64,000 bases of DNA from Heterohyrax brucei (GCA_028571685.1 CM053141.1:1116001-1180000); one strand, 5' to 3'; shown: positions 22,801 to 34,139, counted from the first letter of the stretch. The notes: generated from the sequence alone by a model not told the origin. A program made the numbers and translations.

Positions 22801-25800
22801 GCCCAGGTCCCTGAGCCCACACAGCCCCCCTGAAGGCCCCTTCCTCCTGGGGAGCAGCCCTCTCGTCAGACCTTCTCTGACCTGCCATCAGGTGGCACCC
22901 CTGTCAGTCCACCTGCCGCGTCTGGCTCTTTCCAGCCATGTTTACTTTCAGACCCGGTGTGCTGAGCTCCTTCCGTTGTTTTGCGCTGTAGGTGAAGGTC
23001 ACAGAACTGAAGAGCCACTCATTAAGCAGTCAGCAGACACAGTTCTGTGACATGGTAACGGACAGTGGGAGGTCAGCACCATCCCTTCTCCCCCTTGGCT
23101 CCCTGTTAGCCAGTCTTCCTGTCCTCTGTGGCCTTCTGGCCCTTCCCCGGGCTGTGGGCCCCTGTTGCCTCCTCCTCTTTTATGGGCCTGTCCAATCTTC
23201 GGCTGAAGGGACCCCTCAGGAGTGGCGTCGTTGCTGAGCCGAGAGGGGGTCCCTCAGGTCTCCGTGAGGCCAGCGAGTCTGGGCTCATTTGTGCGAGCTG
23301 GAGTTCTGTTGTGTGTTGTCTCCAGCTCTGTCCGAGCCCTTCATTGTGACCCCTGTCCCCGGGTCAGGGGTGGTAGCCGGGCACCAGCCAGTTAGGGGGG
23401 ACTCCACGGGAGAGGGGCCCCAGGAGGTGCGGGCCGTGAGGCCTCTTGCCTGCTCCGTCCATTGTCTCTAGTTGTGTCCCTTCTTCTGTGCCCCTGAACG
23501 TATGACATCGGTGGGAGATTCTAGGGGGCCACTCAGGCTTCTAAGATCCTGACGCTGCTCAGCAGAGTAGAGCGTAGAACATTCTCACTGTAAACTGTGT
23601 TAGGCCGATGTGCCCAGTGTTCCTGAGACCGTGGCCCGCCGGCCCGCAGCCTGGCTCTGGGTCCCTCAGGGGCTGTGGATGTGCCCATGGAGCTTGGCAC
23701 AACTCTGAAGACACTTGCTGAGCTTGTGGCCAGCGTCATCTCTGTTGCAGTTGGCCCCTGCCTGTTGTCCTTGGTGAATAAAGCCTTCCTCTGGAGCCGT
23801 GGTGGCATGGTGTTGAGGAGCTCAGCTGCTGAGCTGGGCTGTTCACACCCCCAGCCACTCTAGGAAACTCTGCAGAGCACGCCTTCTCGTGCCCTGAGCT
23901 AGAATCGACTCCACAGCAGTGAGTGGTTGGAGTAGCAGCCTCTGGAATTTTAAGTCTGGTTCTAGAAACCAAAGGCGCGCCTGCTTCGTCTTCCTGTAGA
24001 CAGACCGGAGCAGGGACTGCCTTCGTGACCAGTCTGCACAGACTGAGTCCTGAATGAAAAGGTGCCGTAACTTCCCACCTGTTCAGCCCCCCAGATCGGC
24101 TGCAGGCGAGCCGAGCCCAGGAGCAGGCCCGAGCCCGCCCTGACCTGTGCTTCTGCCTGCACCACGCTCACTGTGCCTCAGGGCTGTCCTGAGTCCCCCC
24201 AGCAACCCCCAGCTGTGCCCCAGTGCAGACAAGGCCTGCGCACAGACAGAGGCTCGCCGGTGCCTGGTGGGTGGGGTGGGCCTCCTCTTTCCCAGTGGTC
24301 CTCGGCCTGCTCTGAAGGGGTCCCTCTGGGTCTCTGCCTTGCAGCACCGTCCTCCCAGACTTCTTTGTTGGGCAGGAGCCCTGGCACCCGTCCAGTGACT
24401 GGTCCACCTTCCCGCAGTGGGTGAAGACAAGAGACGCCCGCAAGGTTGACAGGTAAGACCTCGCTGGTGTGGCCGGCGCAGGGCCAAGAGAGGTGGCGGG
24501 TAGGGTCCTGCATCCCCTCTCAGATCCCTGGGTAAGACTCTGATGGTCACAGCTAGTGGGGTCCCCACGGCACCCCAGGAAGACATCTCAACACTCCCAG
24601 CCAGCGCCTGCCCCGTCTGAGGAGCTGGCTCCGTGATAGGGACTAACAGCAGCACTGAACGTCTGTGGCGGGCCCCTGTCTCCTCCAGCTTCTGTCACCC
24701 CGACTTAGGGATGACAGAATGTCCCATCACAGGGGGTCTGTCTCCCCTGTGGGCCATGGTCTCCTCCAGCTTCTGTCACCCTAACTTGCAGTTCCAGACA
24801 CATCAGCATAGGGCATCTGTCTGCCCCTTGTGACATGGTCTCGTGTTTGTCAGGAGGAACTGGGACCAGGACCCCCTGCCCCGCACGTGACTGAGCTGGG
24901 AACACCGGCGGAGAAGGACCCTGTTTCCAAACCAGGCCACCTGCATGGGCATTGGTGTTAGAACCCCAGTGCCTCTCCTCAGGGACAGGGACGTGCTTCA
25001 GGCTACGGCACCCCGTTCCTTCCCCTCCAGGCTGCAGGTCCAGTTCAGAAAGGCAGAGGAGGAGCAAGAACAGCCCAGCCCTGACTGTTCCACAGGCTGC
25101 AGCAGCAGCTTTAGCTCCCCTCGGCCCAGACACGCCCCGCCATCCCCTCAAGACTGTGGGGGCTTTGGAAGGGGCCTCCCAAGGACTGCGGTCTTGCCAG
25201 GTGTGAGGGGCCCTGGGAGACAAGGGGAGTACCCAGGCTCTAGCCCTCACCTGGATGAGTCCTGAGCCCTCAGCTACCAAGCAGACCCCTCCTGCCCTCC
25301 GAAGGGTGGAGTAAGGAAAGAATGAGGCCTGCGGTCATCCTCCTGTACAGGAAACCTGAATCCAGGAGGAAGGGTGCCCCAGGTGGACCCCTTGCCAGGC
25401 CCCTTGTCCACCTGGTGCCCTCCTGTCCCTCTGCCACATCCTCTCCCCAGGACACTGGGGTCCAGGATGGACTACCCTTGGTCTGGGGTCTGACCCGCTG
25501 CACCCAAGCCCCGGCCCTGAACCGGCGGCTCCTTTCCCCCGACCTCACCCCTGGGCTCCCCCGTGGTCTGCTGGGCAGGTGGTCCCCAGGCCTCGCCTGC
25601 TCGGCTCTGCAAGGCTTCCCACGATGGGAGGGGAGCACGGGGTCCATCTAGGGCCAGGTCTCGGTGCTCCAAGCAAAGCGAGAGAGGGACCCAGAGCCGC
25701 AGAGCCCAGCGCACACAGACAGGTCACTGCCGTCTGTGGGAATGCCAGCTGCTTTCCTCTCCGCTCAGATGAAGCCCACCGTTCTAAGTCAGAGCATTCA

Positions 25801-28800
25801 AGAGAAATGGAAACACCTGAAAGACGGCTGGTTCTGTCTTGTTTGGTAGAAGCCTTTGATTGTAGTTCAGCACGGGGAGAAATACTCCCTGTGGTCACAT
25901 GTGCTCAGATGCACGTGGTGAGTGTCACAGGGACAAGGACCACTGTCCCGTGGTGGTCACGTGTGTGTGTGTGCTCGGACCCGTGTGGTGAGGGTCACAG
26001 GGACAAGGGACCAGTGTCCCATGGCTGCTTATGCTGTCTTTGACTTCAGACACGTGGCGTTTTGTCCCCGTCCCCATGAAAGCAAACATCTTTCAGGATA
26101 CCCTTGGTCTGGGCAGCCCCCCGAGAGTGCATTTCTGTCCCAGTCCACGTGTTGGAAAGTGAACGTGGAAGTTTGGCCAGTCTGCGGGATGAGGCCACGG
26201 TTCCCAGTCCCCTCTCGGCTGGAGCGGTCTCCATGCCCTTCCACACACAGCTCCGCTCTTGGGCGTGGGAAGGGCCGGCCAGCCGCAGCCTGGGGGAGTT
26301 ATGGGACGGGGCCGGCGACGGGGCCCGGTGCGGGGCTGCCCTTGGGGCCTCGTCAGTAGCCTCAGCCTGGGGCTGCAGAGCTGTTTCTGGGCTCTTTGCT
26401 GGCGCCTCATAGGCTCGGGTTCTTGTTCTGGGAAGCACCCTTGTGCAGGCCAGGCAGGTGGCTCTGGGAGACCTGCGGCTGTCCTTGGAGTGCAACCAGC
26501 TTTGAGAATTGCAGGTGTCACCTGCTCTGCAGCCGTCGTCCCCGCAGTGTCTGACTGCAGTGTTCTCTCCAGGTGTCTGCAGAGTGTTAGGGATGGCATT
26601 GTGTCGCCATCCCAACTGCCTTCTCTGTGGGGGCGTCCCTTGTTGGAAATAGGGTTTTTGTTCACAGTGTAGGCTGGGCCCCAAACCTGCTCACAGCTGA
26701 GTTATGAAAAGAACCTTCTACAGGGAGGCGAGCTCTGACGGGGGAAGACAGTGTCACAAGAGGCTCGTCGGCCTAACAAGGCCCATGAGGGCTGCTGACG
26801 AAGAGGGCATGGGGATGAGCCCCTGATGGGGACGCCAGCCTCCAGAACGGTGACAGACCATGTCCGTCCTTTGAGGCGCCTGCTCGTGGCATTTCTGCCA
26901 CGGCAGCGCCAGGGGCTGTGGACAGCTCTTGACTTGTCGTGACGTTTTTCTTGCCCAGAGAGGTGGATGCTGTTCTGAGGTACCTGAAGCTGCAGTGTGG
27001 CGCCCAGAAGTTCGGTGTCGTGGGATTCTGCTGGGGTGGCGTGGCTGTCCACCACCTGATGGCGACGCGCTCGGAGTTCAGGGCCGGGGTGTCCATCTAC
27101 GGTAAGTCAGCCTTGCGAGTCATTGAGGTGACGGCTCGGTGGTCACCACTGGCCTCTCTTCCTGGAGCTCAGGGTCCCAGGTGTGCAGAGACTCCCTGTC
27201 CTGGGAGGTTTGTGTGACATGTGGCAGTAGAGGCAGCCAACACAGGCCACCGGGTACATGGGGACTGGGGCATCCAACAGGGTGCCCTGGGGAAGTCATG
27301 GACCCAAGGTCTCCGTTTCTCCTCTTGGGGTGAAGCGGGTGATTTAACTAGCATTTCCTTCTTTGATGGTTAACATCAATCAGTATTCTTATGAGCAAGA
27401 TGTGTGAACGTATTTTTCTTAATTGTTCTCAACCACACGTGCGTGCACTCACAGACACCTGCACAAGAAAGAAGAAAAAAAGAGAAAAACCCATTCTGAA
27501 ATGTAAGTAGTAACAGACACAATTCACACAAAGCGAACAATAAATATGTATATATAAAGGAAAAAAATTAGTTAACATTTGTGTAAAGCAGAAAGATAAA
27601 TAGCCACATGTAACAAATACATCCTGCTGCCAGAAACCCAGGTGTTGTAGTGGTTAGTGCTACGGCTCTTGAGCGAGAGGTTGGCAGGGTGACTCTGCCC
27701 GGCGCTCCTTGGAAACTCCGTGGGGCAGTTCTTCTCTGTCCTATAGGGTTGCTGTGAGTTGGGATTGACTCGATGGCAGTGGGTTTGCTTTTGGTTTTTC
27801 GCTAAAAAGAAAAGCCCTGCGTATTTGCTCACACAGCAGAAAATAAACTTTGTCAGACCATTTAAAAACAGTAAGATAAAACCTCTTGTATTGAGTCAGT
27901 CCCTGTGCAGAGTGGCCCTGTAGGCCAGAGTGAGACGACCCGTGTAGGGTTCCCAGGAGCGGCTGGTAGCTTCAGATTGCTGACCTTCCGGTTAGCGGCT
28001 GAGTGCTGAACCACTGTGCCACCAGGGCCCCGCTCTCCTGGCGACAGAGAAAAGGTTGGAGGTGGGGAGGAGGGCCATCTTCAGGGCAGTGAAAGGGCGG
28101 CGTGTCCCTGTCACGGTGGACGGGGACGCCTGTGGTGAGGCATTCGTCAGAACCCGCAGGACTGGGTGGACAGTGAGCCCCCGTGTGGACGGAGGACTTG
28201 AGACAACCACTGTCGTCACAGTCTGGCTCTGCGGCTGTGACAAATGCCTGCGGATGCAGCCTGTTACTGGCAGCAGACACCATGTACCAGCAGAAGAGGC
28301 CCTGGAGACTCGGTGCTCTGTGTGCTGTTTCCCAGAAAGCTAAAAGAAGCAGAAAAATGAAATTCCAAGGAGAAGGAAATTAGCTTGACAAGGGGACAGT
28401 CACCCTGCCGCTCCTCTCCAAGGAGAAGGAAATTAGCTTGACAAGGGGACAGTCACCCCGCCGCTCCTCGCAGCGAGCACGGCCCCACATGGTAGCTTGC
28501 TGGTGCCCCCATCTGGCCACTGCGTGCAGGTGCACTAGCAGGTCTGGGGACAAAAGCCCAGCATGGGAGGGACAGTGCCCAGGGGCAGGGCACAGCCCCT
28601 GCTCAGAGCAGACGCAGGTAGGGACTTGAGCCCAGCACAGGAGGGACAGTGCCCAGGGGCAGGGCACAGCCCGCTCAGAGCAGATCCAGGAATGTCAGCC
28701 CAGGACAGGAGGGACAGTGTCTGGGGGCAGGGTGCAGCCTCGCTTACGACAGCAGATCTGGGAACGTCCGCTGAGCCCAGGACAGACAGTGCCTGGGGGC

Positions 28801-30787
28801 AGGACACGGCCGCTCTGGCAGACTGCCAGCCTGTGTGTGCCTGTGCCCAGCAGAGGGGAGGCGCTCGTCAGGTGCTCCATCCCTCCACACCTTCTGATGG
28901 GCTCCCGCAGGACCCATTTTCCCCCGCAGACACAGAGACGGTAGTCTCTCCATCCCTTGGTTCAGAGAGAGCGTGCTTTCTCCAGTTCTGCTGCCTGTTC
29001 TCTGGAATTCTGGGTGAAGGTTGCTTTCCTGGGTGGCCTGGCAGCAGCAGGTGCCTGTCAGCTTCTTGCACTGATGTGAGCACAGATTGGCTTTGCGGGG
29101 AGCTCTCAGCACAGCAGGTCAAGGCCTAGGGAGTTGGTGCCGACACTGAGAAACTTCTAGAAACAGCAGAGGCCAGTCTGTCCTGGTTTGAGATGACCAA
29201 AATCAATAAATCGACCGAATTCATTCCTGTGGAGTCAGTTCTGACGGGGACCCTGCAGAACAGCGTAGGACTGCCTGCAGGGTCTCCAAGGCTGTCATCT
29301 TCACAGAAGCAGGCAGCGTGTCACACCCTTCTCCCGTGGATTGGCCGCCACTCTCTGTTTGCAGCCAAGCACTGAACCACTGCACCCAGAGGGCTCCTGG
29401 GCTTGAGATCATCACCCACTTTACCCGGCACATCGCAGAAGGGGAGTTTCCAGGCTGTTCCATCCTCACTCTCAGCCGTCTGTGGTTCTTCCATCCTGAG
29501 GGTTTCTGGGCTGTTCTGTCCTTATACTCAGCCATTTGTGGTTTGTCCATCACTGAAAGCTCAATTCCATGAGATAACATGTACAGCAGGATGCTCTCGC
29601 CCAGCAAGCTTCTGTTTTAGATGGCATTGAAACGACATGTCTCGAGAAATGCTAATGAGTGAGTGAATGAATCAAAACAAACACCAACAGCATGCATTTT
29701 ACACAGAAAAATCAAGTTCACATTTTCTGTGACGTGTGTCCCTGTCCTTGTTCCTCAGGCATCGTGAAGGACACCGAGGACGTGTACAGTTTAAAGAATC
29801 CCACGCTGTTCATTTTTGCTGAGAACGATGTGGTGATTTCTCTCGAGCAAGTGAGTTGGCGTCTGGAGCCTCCTGATGAATGCATTTATGACACAGTGTG
29901 ACATTTGGGGAAAAAGTCCTAAAGCACTTACTTGTTGCTTCAAATCTTTTCCAACATTAGAATATTAAAGAAGGCTTTTACCAGGGACTTAGAGTGGGAG
30001 CTTATCCCCAAACAGGTAGGACTCACGACACACGCTGATCTAACATCAAAGGAAGGTGCCGCCATGGGCATGCGCCTGGTACGGATACCGCCTCGCCCAC
30101 CATCAGGCCTAGCCACCAGGGCCAGCAAGGGCCTTAGCAGCGACAGCCTTAGTCCTGAGAGATACTGGTCTGCAGCATGCTTTCTGTGTGCTGTCTGTTG
30201 GCCGTGACCTTAACAACACACCTACTGAGTCCAGTAAGTCGACAGGGGAAAAGGCAGAATGCTGTGCTTCAGAAGCTGTCACTTAAAAGTTACTACTTGT
30301 TACTAACAATATATTGGATTCTGTTAAAGCAAATTATTTCAGATCAAGGATGCTGGATCATTAGTGTATCACTAAGAACTCTCACCTTTGCCAGGGGTTA
30401 GAACTCTGTCAATAATAAAATTTAAAAGTAAAGGATTCTTTGTAGCCATAGAACTTGTTTATAATGTAAGGCATTTGATGTTAAATCCTTCCTTTTATTG
30501 TGGTTAAAATGATGTTAAACCTCTTTTATGAGCATATGTTAATGATTTGGAGAATGGACAGAAATTACTAAGGTTAAACTATCAACATGAAGTCTTCTTT
30601 CTCACAGATCTCTTTGCTGACTCAGAGGTTGAAGGAACACTGCAAGGTTGAGTATCAGATTAAAACATTTTCTGGGCAAACTCACGGGTTTGTGCACCGA
30701 AAGAGAGAAGACTTCACGCCTGCCGACAAGCCCTATATCGAGGAGGCCAGGCGGAACCTGCTGGAGTGGCTCACCAAGTACGTCTAG
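19623..30787 (+). CDS. CMBL: carboxymethylenebutenolidase homolog (dienelactone hydrolase family)
   Basis: CMBL is a cytosolic alpha/beta hydrolase; the human enzyme cleaves cyclic ester prodrugs such as olmesartan medoxomil. Five coding exons are seen: 19623-19837, 24345-24452, 26959-27101, 29759-29850 and 30608-30787. All have consensus GT-AG borders and compatible phases. The spliced frame is 738 nt, giving 245 residues, the same length as the human protein. The catalytic triad is complete: Cys132 in GFCWGG, Asp179 in ENDVV and His212 in QTHGF. The start is the first in-frame ATG, in good context, opening MANEA as in other mammals. No stop or frameshift is present, so the gene looks functional. 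The introns total about 10.4 kb and are full of SINEs and tandem repeats. The gene converges on CCT5. Confidence 0.95.
19930..20800. repeat. ancient LTR-retrotransposon-like sequence
   Basis: Phrases such as 'ttagggggctagaagtc', 'catcccacccttgggccccc', 'aaagtcctaaatcagct', 'gtcctgagggagaattcctc' and 'aggtccaaagcccagcagga' match my memory of old mammalian ERVL/MaLR-type sequence. The match is from consensus recall only. It lies in CMBL intron 2. Confidence 0.4.
20511..20530. repeat. short (TG)n microsatellite
   Basis: An uninterrupted tg/gt dinucleotide run of about 18 bp. Confidence 0.8.
21548..21741. repeat. 65 bp tandem repeat, 3 copies
   Basis: The motif 'gtgggcaccrycttctctga' recurs at 21553, 21618 and 21683, a strict 65 bp period. 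Copies 1 and 2 are nearly identical; copy 3 has small deletions. Confidence 0.93.
21995..22150. repeat. ~55-60 bp tandem repeat, 3 copies
   Basis: 'ggccctgggcccctggc' recurs at 21999, 22059 and 22114, each time followed by 'tttgggggta' or a variant. The period is 60 then 55. Confidence 0.85.
22151..23785. other. intronic stretch without recognised features
   Basis: Part of CMBL intron 2. GC-rich, with only short open frames overlapping on both strands. I see no exon-like segment or structured repeat. Confidence 0.5.
23790..23935 (+). mobile_element. AfroSINE-like copy
   Basis: 'gagccgtggtggcatggtgt', 'ccactctaggaaactctgca', 'gagctagaatcgactccaca' and 'gcagtgagtggttgg' follow the SINE order. 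Confidence 0.7.
24345..24452 (+). CDS. CMBL: CMBL exon 3
   Basis: Acceptor 'tgccttgcag', donor 'gacag|gtaaga'. It encodes residues 72-107 ([13 protein letters not shown]... to KVD plus two bases of Arg108). The phase joins both neighbours. It carries the tryptophan-rich loop typical of this family. Confidence 0.93.
26959..27101 (+). CDS. CMBL: CMBL exon 4, nucleophile exon
   Basis: Acceptor 'cttgcccag', donor 'tacg|gtaagt'. It encodes residues 108-155 and the nucleophile elbow GFCWGG with catalytic Cys132. Confidence 0.94.
27630..27805 (+). mobile_element. AfroSINE-like, full length
   Basis: Very well preserved: 'caggtgttgtagtggttagt', 'ctacggctcttgagcgagag', 'cggcgctccttggaaactcc', 'ctgtcctatagggttgctgt', 'gattgactcgatggcagtgg', 'gtttgcttttggttttt'. 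Confidence 0.88.
27890..28035 (-). mobile_element. AfroSINE-like copy, antisense
   Basis: 'ttgagtcagtccctgtgcag', 'gattgctgaccttccggtta', 'ctgaaccactgtgccaccag'. It is inverted relative to the copy 85 bp upstream, so the pair could form a hairpin in RNA. Confidence 0.8.
28365..28470. repeat. 53 bp tandem duplication
   Basis: Two copies, 28365-28417 and 28418-28470, with very few differences ('caccctgccg' versus 'caccccgccg'). A recent local duplication. Confidence 0.95.
28558..28828. repeat. ~70 bp tandem repeat, 4 copies
   Basis: Unit core 'ggagggacagtgcccagggg' followed by 'cagggcacagcc' and 'cagagcaga'. Copies start near 28558, 28632, 28701 and 28778; the last is truncated. Confidence 0.88.
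29228..29400 (-). mobile_element. AfroSINE-like copy, antisense
   Basis: 'gtggagtcagttctgacggg', 'ggtctccaaggctgtcatct', 'gcactgaaccactgcaccca'. It ends about 360 bp before CMBL exon 5. Confidence 0.7.
29759..29850 (+). CDS. CMBL: CMBL exon 5
   Basis: Acceptor 'ccttgttcctcag', donor 'caa|gtgagt'. It encodes residues 156-186 ([19 protein letters not shown]...) including the catalytic Asp179 in AENDVV. Confidence 0.94.
30608..30787 (+). CDS. CMBL: CMBL exon 6, last coding exon
   Basis: Acceptor 'ttctttctcacag'. It encodes residues 187-245, with catalytic His212 in QTHGF, and ends in TAG at 30785-30787. Confidence 0.95.
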   Translation: MSLLTQRLKEHCKVEYQIKTFSGQTHGFVHRKREDFTPADKPYIEEARRNLLEWLTKYV

Positions 30788-30972
30788 CCATGACAAGGGG
30801 TCCGTTTCCTCAGCCTCCACCAGCCTGGGAATGTGCCGGAAGATTCGCAGATGGCAGCAACTTCACTCGCCATCACATAGATCGAGAAATCCTACCACTG
30901 TTTCATCTGAAACCTAAATTCAGTTGATTGATATATGAAATCATTTAATTTCATTTTTAACATGTGTATAAC

Positions 30973-30978
30973 AATAAA
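30973..30978 (+). terminator. CMBL: CMBL polyadenylation signal
   Basis: AATAAA 185 bp after the CMBL stop codon, in an A/T-rich 3' end. It is the first canonical signal downstream, so it predicts a short 3' UTR. Confidence 0.7.
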
Positions 30979-31382
30979 AAATTAATGCAACAATCAGTAG
31001 CTGAAGAAGTCTCATGACAAGGTAATAGCCTTGAGTAGAGCCTCGGGGTTCCTGGAGACCAACAACTTGGGAGGCTGTCTAAGCTCCCCAGTGCCACTGT
31101 CCCGAACTACCACAAACGGATGGTGGAATCCAGGGTGCTGGCTAGGGGAAGACTGCCTCCCAGTTGGTTCAAGGGGAAGGTCCTTGACCCCCTCCAGTTT
31201 CTGTTCCTTGGATCCTTGGAGATCTGTCTCCATGTGGCCTGGCATCTCTGTCCCTGAACTCTGCCTACTGATTTGTTTAATCTGTTTTATATCTCAGAAG
31301 ACACCCTCTACACTAATACTGTTTCCTTAAGGTAACAACCCATCCCCAAATAGGATTATAACTATAGGTATAAACTCAACCA

Positions 31383-31540
31383 ACAAATCCCTTGCCATTG
31401 AGTCGATTCCAAGTCATGGCAACCCTACAGGACAGAACAGAACTAACTGCTCCATGGTTTCAAAGGAGCATCTGGTGGATTTGAACTGCTGACCTTTTGG
31501 GTAGCTGCCGTGGCCCTTAACGACTATGCCTGCACAGGTA
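31383..31540 (-). mobile_element. AfroSINE-like copy, antisense
   Basis: 'ccattgagtcgattccaagt', 'accctacaggacagaacaga', 'tggtggatttgaactgctga', 'cccttaacgactatgcc'. Almost complete. Confidence 0.85.
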
Positions 31541-31837
31541 GACCAGGATTGATAACACGTAACTTTGGAGGACGCCGTTCAGTCTGTAACAGGGGCCTTT
31601 CTGGCCTGTGAGTGATGGTGCAAAGCTGAGAAGAACCTGAACTGGCAACCCCAGTACAAACTAACAAGCCTGTCTTAGACATTGTCTTAATGGAGCCAAC
31701 TCAGCTGTGCTCAGAGGTTACACTGTAAAAATAACTGGGGTTAAAATAGGGCCCACTGACCTGGTTATGGCAAGCTGGTACATTTATTTAAAATTTGTGA
31801 GTGTTTGAGTGTATTTTATATGTGTGGTTGCTGTTAG

Positions 31838-31985
31838 TTGTTGTTGAGTCAGTTGTGACTCAGTGACATACAGGAGTGAGTGGAACTGCTCCATGAGATT
31901 TCCAAGGAGCAGCTCGTGAGTCTGAATTGCCAGCGCTGAGGTCAGCAATCGGACTCTTAACCACTTCACCACCAGGGTTCTGGGT
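31838..31985 (-). mobile_element. AfroSINE-like copy, antisense
   Basis: 'gttgttgagtcagttgtgac', 'atgagatttccaaggagcag', 'cttaaccacttcaccaccag'. Confidence 0.8.
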
Positions 31986-31999
31986 CTTAGGAAAACTGT

Positions 32000-33140
32000 G
32001 TTTTTATGCGTTGTAGGCAATCTCTTTGTTTCACTTAATTTTCTGTGTTGAGTTATTTTGTGTGTTTTCATCTGTTTCATTGTTGTTGGCTTGGTGTTTC
32101 CTGAGACTTAATGTTTTGTTTTTCATTTTGCTGTGTAGGTTTTTTGTGTGTGTGGTTACCTTATTATTTACCTGTGTACTAAATTTAAAGCAGTCTTTCT
32201 TTGTATTGTTTTTACTTCCTCTCCACTGAAGGACCTATGATCACATTTTTGTAAATCCGTCTTTTTTGTTATAACTTTACATAATGATGTCTCCGTGTTT
32301 TCAGTATTTTGCCTTTATTTTTGTGATTTCTCTATGTGAGTCGATACCCAGTTGTTCTGTACTGTGTTCTAATCTTGGGTTGTTATCTGATGTCACTGAT
32401 TTTCTAACTAAAAGACTCCCTTTAACATTTCTTGTTTCTGCAAATTCCCTACATTTTTGATGATCTGGAGATGTCCTAATTTTGTCTTCATGTTTAAGAG
32501 ACAATTTTGCTGTATATATAATTCTTGGCTGGCAAGTTTTTTCCTTCACAGCTTTGTGTATGTCATCCCATTGCTTTCTTGCCTGCATAGTTTCTGCTGA
32601 GTAGTCTGAGCTCAGTCTTATTGACTCTCCTTTTTATGTTATTTTTTGTTTACTCGTCAGCAGTTTTAAAATTGTCTCCTTTAGTTTTGGCAAGTTTGAT
32701 TATACAGTGCCTTGGTATCTTTCTTTTGGGATCCACCATGTGTGGAGTTCAGTGAGCAACTTGGATAGGTATCTTCTCATTTTTCTTGGTATCAGGCAAG
32801 TTTGCTGTCAGCAGATCTTTGACAGTTCTCTCTGTATTTTCTGTTAACCCCCATTTTGGTACTCCAGTCACTTGATTATTTCTCTTGATTGAGTCTCATA
32901 ATTCTTAATGTTTCTTGATTTTTTAAAAAAATTCTTTTATCTGATTTTTTCTCAAATATGTGTCAGGTGCTTTATCTTTAGGCTAATTCTGCATTCCACT
33001 GCTTCAGTTCTGCTCCTTTGACATACTATTGAGTTACGTAAGTCTGTAATTTTATTGTTAATATTCTGAATTTTTACTTCGTGTCTCTGCTTGCTTGCAG
33101 CCTGTTGAGTTTCTCTGTGTGGCTTGGCATCTCTTTTCCC
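32000..33140 (-). mobile_element. LINE-1/HAL1-like remnant, antisense
   Basis: T-rich on the plus strand, A-rich on the minus strand. A minus-strand frame at 32301-32588 contains 'QWDDIHKAVKEKTCQPRI' and 'YTAKLSLKHEDKI', close to the C-terminal domain of mammalian L1 ORF1p. A second minus frame at 32952-33164 is Gln/Arg/Lys-rich, like the ORF1 coiled-coil region. Stops and frameshifts break it, and no ORF2 reverse transcriptase follows, which fits a HAL1-type element or a truncated L1. Confidence 0.55.
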
Positions 33141-33164
33141 CATCTGTGAAGAGCATGGAGTCAT

Positions 33165-33747
33165 GCATCATGCAGACTGTTCCCCTTTTACTTCATGGTT
33201 CATATGACTCCACAGATCTTTATTACATGCTGGGTGGGCTTCAACTAGAAACAGGACCCTGCCTTCCAGGGTACACAAGCCATCAGGCAGAAGATGCTTG
33301 GGGGGGGGGGTGTCAGGGAGGGCTTCATGCTGAGGATCAGAAGGGTCATGGGAACAAGCAACTCGGGGCCCCAACCCAGCCCCACAGGTTGAGGAAGGCT
33401 TCCTGAGAGCCTGTGGCTGAGAGCTGGAGGGGAGACTGCTTGAAGCAGCAGATGCCAGCATCACAGAAACCAACAGAAGGAACAGGGGGTACCCACAGAG
33501 GTGGTGGGCAGGCAGAGGTGCTGGGGGAGAAGCCTGGGGGACTAGGGGACAGCAGGCAAGGTGTCAGGGAGGGGGATGGGAAATAGGCAGGCTGGGGAGC
33601 TGGGGGAGGAGAAGGCAGGCCAGGCAGGGCCCAGTGTTTTAGGGAATGGGGGGCAGGGCCTTCCTTGGGGAGCACACGGGTCATCTGTCACCTACTTGGG
33701 AAGCTGGGGCTAAGACTAGGCCATCCAGAAACAGATCGCCAGCCATC
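33165..33747. other. intergenic stretch left of the provirus
   Basis: Contains a G10 run at about 33300 and G/A-rich low-complexity sequence (33480-33650). No gene seen. Confidence 0.5.
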
Positions 33748-33753
33748 AGTGCT
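33748..33753. repeat. target site duplication, left copy
   Basis: AGTGCT immediately outside the left LTR. The identical hexamer lies at 41275-41280. A perfect 6 bp duplication shows one integration event, and 6 bp is the usual size for betaretroviruses. Confidence 0.92.
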
Positions 33754-34139
33754 TGCCCCGGCCCGCGGGACAAATCAACGAAAGGACGAGGGGAAGCCTG
33801 TGAAAGTAAGCAGGAAAGGCGGAAAAAAATGAAGGCAAGACAAAATTCTGATCAAGCCTCAGTTTTATTATTAAAATGAGGTATATTTATAGCAGTAGGA
33901 ATAAAGGGAGGGATCAAGTGACGTAGGGATGGAGTGACATTTGGAATGAGGTAGTTGTCGGCTGGGGATTGGATATACATAGGACTAAGGCAGTGACATC
34001 AGGCAGGAAGTTTTTCGCGCGCGCGGGCCTTTTGAATTTCGCGGGCGCGGGCTTTTTCAAACTTGGCGCGCGCGGGCTTTTTCAGCCCTACAAGCTTCCT
34101 GTATGTCAGGGCCTGGGGGCTCACCCATGGCTCCCAACA
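33754..34139 (-). repeat. provirus 3' LTR
   Basis: 386 bp, TG...CA ends. Read on the minus strand it has TATAAATA at 33882-33892 and AATAAA at 33864-33869. The U3 part carries three units of about 26 bp at 34011-34086 built on CGCGCG tracts and 'gggctttttca'. By eye it differs from the other LTR at three positions only: 34108, 34127 and 34137. At each the base here is the deaminated form of a CpG that the other LTR keeps. Confidence 0.95.
34011..34086 (-). repeat. triple CG-rich repeat in U3
   Basis: Three units of about 26 bp, each with a CGCGCG-type alternating tract then a pyrimidine run ('gggctttttca'). The same block is unchanged at 41146-41221 in the other LTR. Alternating CG tracts can adopt Z-DNA. 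Confidence 0.85.
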
